A DNA stretch of 7,880 nucleotides from CAZFVY01 sp964522665 (lineage in GTDB: Bacteria > Verrucomicrobiota > Verrucomicrobiia > Limisphaerales > CAZFVY01): the NCBI GenBank assembly GCA_964522665.1, contig CAZFVY010000174.1, positions 1-7,880 of the forward strand, read 5' to 3'. This document shows positions 6,422 through 7,880 of this stretch, piece by piece. Every line of letters begins with the position of its first letter. The first letter of the stretch is position 1. The notes under the pieces were generated by a model that saw nothing but the letters and a program-made list of their open reading frames with translations, was not told the DNA's origin and did no database searches. A program made the position numbers and the translations under genes.

Positions 6422-6569
6422 CATTCAATTCCACGCCGCTTGCCGCGGGGCTTCCAGTTTCTCGATCCGTTTGCGCAGTTTCTTCAGCGCTTGATATTCG
6501 ATCTGGCGGATGCGCTCGCGGGTGACGCCGAATTGCGCGCCAATTTCCTCGAGCGTCTTTTCATCGGCG
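6422..6569. repeat. 148-bp direct repeat, copy 2 (3' end of intact sigma gene)
   Basis: This copy forms the functional 3' end of the sigma gene plus three bases past its stop and matches 5589-5736 at 141 of 148 positions. The bases beyond each end of the repeat are unrelated in the two copies. The two copies bracket 685 bp carrying the small-protein genes. Confidence 0.9.
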
Positions 6570-7462
6570 TCGGCCAGGCCGAAGCGCTGCATGAGCACGC
6601 TTTGTTCGCGCGGATCAAGGCTGGCGACCACTTCGCGCACGAGCGCCGAATCCGCCTGCTCGCGCAGTTGATCGGAAGGCGTCAGCGCGTTCGGGTCGGC
6701 CACGGCGTCCGCCAGATGATTCTGGCTGTCGTCGCCCACCGGCGCGTCGAGCGAACTCGGCGCCAGCGACGCCCGCCGATACTGCGTCACGCGGGCCATC
6801 GGCAAGCCGACTTGTTGGGCGATCTCCTCGTCGGTCGGGTCGCGCCCGAATAGATCGTGCAGTTTCGCCTCGGCGCGGCGGATGTGATAGAGCTTGTCCA
6901 CCACGTGCACCGGCAGCCGGATCGTCTTGGACTGGTTCGACAGCGCCCGGCGGATCGCCTGTTTGATCCACCACGAAGCGTAGGTCGAAAATTTCGCCCC
7001 TTTCCGGGGGTCGAAGCGTTCGACGCTCTTGATCAAACCGATGTTGCCCTCACCGATCAAATCGAGCAGCGGTACGCCGTAGCCTTCGTAATCACGCGCG
7101 ATCTTGACCACCAATCGGAGATTGGCGTTGATCATATCGGTGCGCGCCTGACGGTCGCCTCGGCGAATCCGTTTGGCCAGGGAGACCTCCTGCTTGGGCG
7201 TCAGCAGCTTGAATTGACCGATTTCGCCCAGGTAAAGTTGGAAGGAGGAGCGTTCCTGCGGTTCGCTCCCGCGGGGTGGCTCCGCTTCGACGACCGGCGC
7301 CGGTTGGGCCACGGCGGGAGCGACCGCCGGAGCGACCACTACCGGTTTGGCCTCCCGCTCGATCGCAGCCGCTTTGGCGCCCGTGTTTCTCCGACCCAGC
7401 CGATTGGCGCGAATAAGGGAGAATGCTTTGGTCGCGCGAACTGCGTTCTTTCTCGTTTTCAT
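6425..7462 (-). CDS. sigma-70 family RNA polymerase sigma factor (RpoD/SigA-like, without region 1.1)
   Basis: This 345-residue protein directs core RNA polymerase to promoters. An N-terminal basic stretch and a Val/Ala/Pro-rich linker (41-56) precede the conserved part. Region 1.2 has FQLYLGEIGQFKLLTPKQEV (74-93). Region 2 has DLIGEGNIGLIKSVERFD (134-151) and KFSTYASWWIKQAIRRAL (157-174), the melting and -10 recognition segments. Region 3 includes IRLPVHVVDKLYHIRRAE (181-198). Region 4 carries LDPREQSVLMQRFGLAD (282-298) and the -35-binding TRERIRQIE (314-322). The large region 1.1 and non-conserved region of RpoD are missing, so a group 2 (RpoS/SigB-like) factor is as likely as a short housekeeping one. 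ATG 7462 is preferred; a TTG at 7516 would add 18 arginine- and alanine-rich residues. Neither has a clear Shine-Dalgarno. The last 145 coding bases are duplicated downstream. Confidence 0.94.
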   Translation of the reverse strand: MKTRKNAVRATKAFSLIRANRLGRRNTGAKAAAIEREAKPVVVAPAVAPAVAQPAPVVEAEPPRGSEPQERSSFQLYLGEIGQFKLLTPKQEVSLAKRIRRGDRQARTDMINANLRLVVKIARDYEGYGVPLLDLIGEGNIGLIKSVERFDPRKGAKFSTYASWWIKQAIRRALSNQSKTIRLPVHVVDKLYHIRRAEAKLHDLFGRDPTDEEIAQQVGLPMARVTQYRRASLAPSSLDAPVGDDSQNHLADAVADPNALTPSDQLREQADSALVREVVASLDPREQSVLMQRFGLADADEKTLEEIGAQFGVTRERIRQIEYQALKKLRKRIEKLEAPRQAAWN

Positions 7463-7589
7463 AGGTTCAATCGTCACTGCGGCTTTGGCTCGGAGCCGGA
7501 GCCGTGCAACGTTCAATGGTTACACTGACTACTTGACATTCAAAACTTCGGTCCGTTCATCACGATTTCATCGAACCGCATTTTCTTGC

Positions 7590-7609
7590 CGCCAAGCTCT
7601 GCCTTGGCG
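7590..7609. promoter_or_regulatory. perfect 7-bp hairpin upstream of the sigma gene
   Basis: CGCCAAG (7590-7596) pairs perfectly with CTTGGCG (7603-7609) around a six-base loop. It lies 128 bases before the sigma start codon on the minus strand and after the end of the TetR-like gene. It lacks a T run, so it may be a leader structure of the sigma mRNA, a weak terminator for the upstream gene or a protein-binding dyad. The sequence does not decide between these. Confidence 0.35.
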
Positions 7610-7619
7610 CTATACTAAC

Positions 7620-7636
7620 CGGTCAACTATCGACCG
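7620..7636. promoter_or_regulatory. 17-bp inverted repeat, possible operator
   Basis: CGGTC (7620-7624) and GACCG (7632-7636) form an inverted repeat around seven bases, with one further matching pair inside. It overlaps the sequence TTGACC-N7-TATAGC on the minus strand, but the spacing of those boxes is far too short for a promoter. A DNA-binding site controlling the sigma gene is possible; no regulator can be named. Confidence 0.25.
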
Positions 7637-7676
7637 CTCTTATCTGACGCTCGCCACCCGGCGTCCCTTCAATTTA

Positions 7677-7880
7677 TTAGACGCCAACTGGAGTCAACCC
7701 GATCACTCCCAACGCCGCCGGCTCCAATTGCTCCAAAATACTCAAGTCGTTTCTCAGCTTCGCCCGCATCAACATGCCTAGCACGATCGCGGAAACCGCT
7801 TCCGCCGCCCGCTTGGTATCGCCCACCGAAATCAGCCCCAACCGCTGCGCGTCGGCGACGGCGCTCTCGACGTACCGACC
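7677..7880 (-). CDS. C-terminal part of a probable TetR/AcrR-family regulator (partial)
   Basis: Only the last 67 codons are inside the window; the 5' part, with any helix-turn-helix, lies beyond 7880. The visible frame is open from the edge to TAA (7677-7679). It reads as amphipathic helices: YVESAVADAQRLGLISVGD, then TKRAAEAVSAIVLGMLMRAK, LRNDLSILEQLEPA and a short tail. An AQxxGxI-like turn followed by a helix with AxAIVLGML resembles the ligand-binding and dimerisation half of TetR-family repressors, where residues such as A-x-x-x-A-I-x-x-G are common. The assignment rests on this pattern alone, because the diagnostic DNA-binding part is missing. It runs in the same direction as the sigma gene, which starts 214 bases downstream of its stop. 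Confidence 0.6.
   Translation of the reverse strand, partial: GRYVESAVADAQRLGLISVGDTKRAAEAVSAIVLGMLMRAKLRNDLSILEQLEPAALGVIGLTPVGV

Noticed and set aside
7460..7516. TTG 7516 as sigma factor start
   Set aside because: The 18 extra residues are Arg/Ala-rich and unlike sigma N-termini. TTG is rare, and ATG 7462 gives a natural start (MKTRKNAVRATKAFSLIRAN).
7347..7781. Plus-strand open frame over the sigma start and the TetR-like end
   Set aside because: It overlaps two genes on the other strand and the intergenic dyads, and its translation shows no recognisable features.
1..7880. CRISPR arrays, tRNA or rRNA genes, transposase or integrase genes
   Set aside because: I found no regularly spaced repeats, no tRNA-like cloverleaf or rRNA segment, and no recombinase motifs on either strand.

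Overview
The window is high-GC bacterial DNA (roughly 60% by eye), apart from an AT-rich patch at about 40-160. It most resembles a Verrucomicrobiota-type genome, with Planctomycetota or Acidobacteriota as alternatives. The basis is a BlaI repressor next to an M56 peptidase fused to carboxypeptidase-regulatory repeats and a TlpA-like thioredoxin, a short primary-like sigma factor, and weak or absent Shine-Dalgarno sequences. The taxonomic call is inference from family knowledge.

Left part (1-4815). A strong sigma70-type promoter on the minus strand (110-138) points out of the window. Between it and the first gene lies a cluster of ACA/TGT dyads likely to be the operator of the BlaI-family repressor (282-662). 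Its stop overlaps by four bases the GTG start of a 1368-residue membrane protein (659-4765). That protein has an N-terminal M56 (BlaR1-type) zinc peptidase with HELAH, about six carboxypeptidase-regulatory-like beta-sandwich repeats, and a C-terminal thioredoxin fold with WCGPC. The pair reads as a sensor-protease/repressor switch whose penicillin-binding sensor is replaced by a periplasmic redox-type module. A GC-rich hairpin follows.

Middle part (4845-6421). A minus-strand six-helix membrane protein of unknown function is preceded directly by a 145-base remnant of a sigma factor 3' end. Then comes about 685 bp that carries two plus-strand small-protein genes, the first apparently frameshifted and the second intact (86 aa), and ends in a long hairpin.

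Right part (6422-7880). An intact 345-aa sigma-70 factor lies on the minus strand. Its last 148 bp are about 95% identical to the remnant at 5589-5736. The small-gene cassette is therefore bracketed by two copies of the sigma gene's 3' end, as expected if foreign DNA had integrated at the 3' end of the gene and restored it. Upstream of the sigma gene are two short dyads and then the C-terminal 67 residues of a probable TetR-family regulator that runs off the window.

The most interesting points are the sigma-gene 3'-end duplication around the small-protein cassette and the M56-repeat-thioredoxin fusion.
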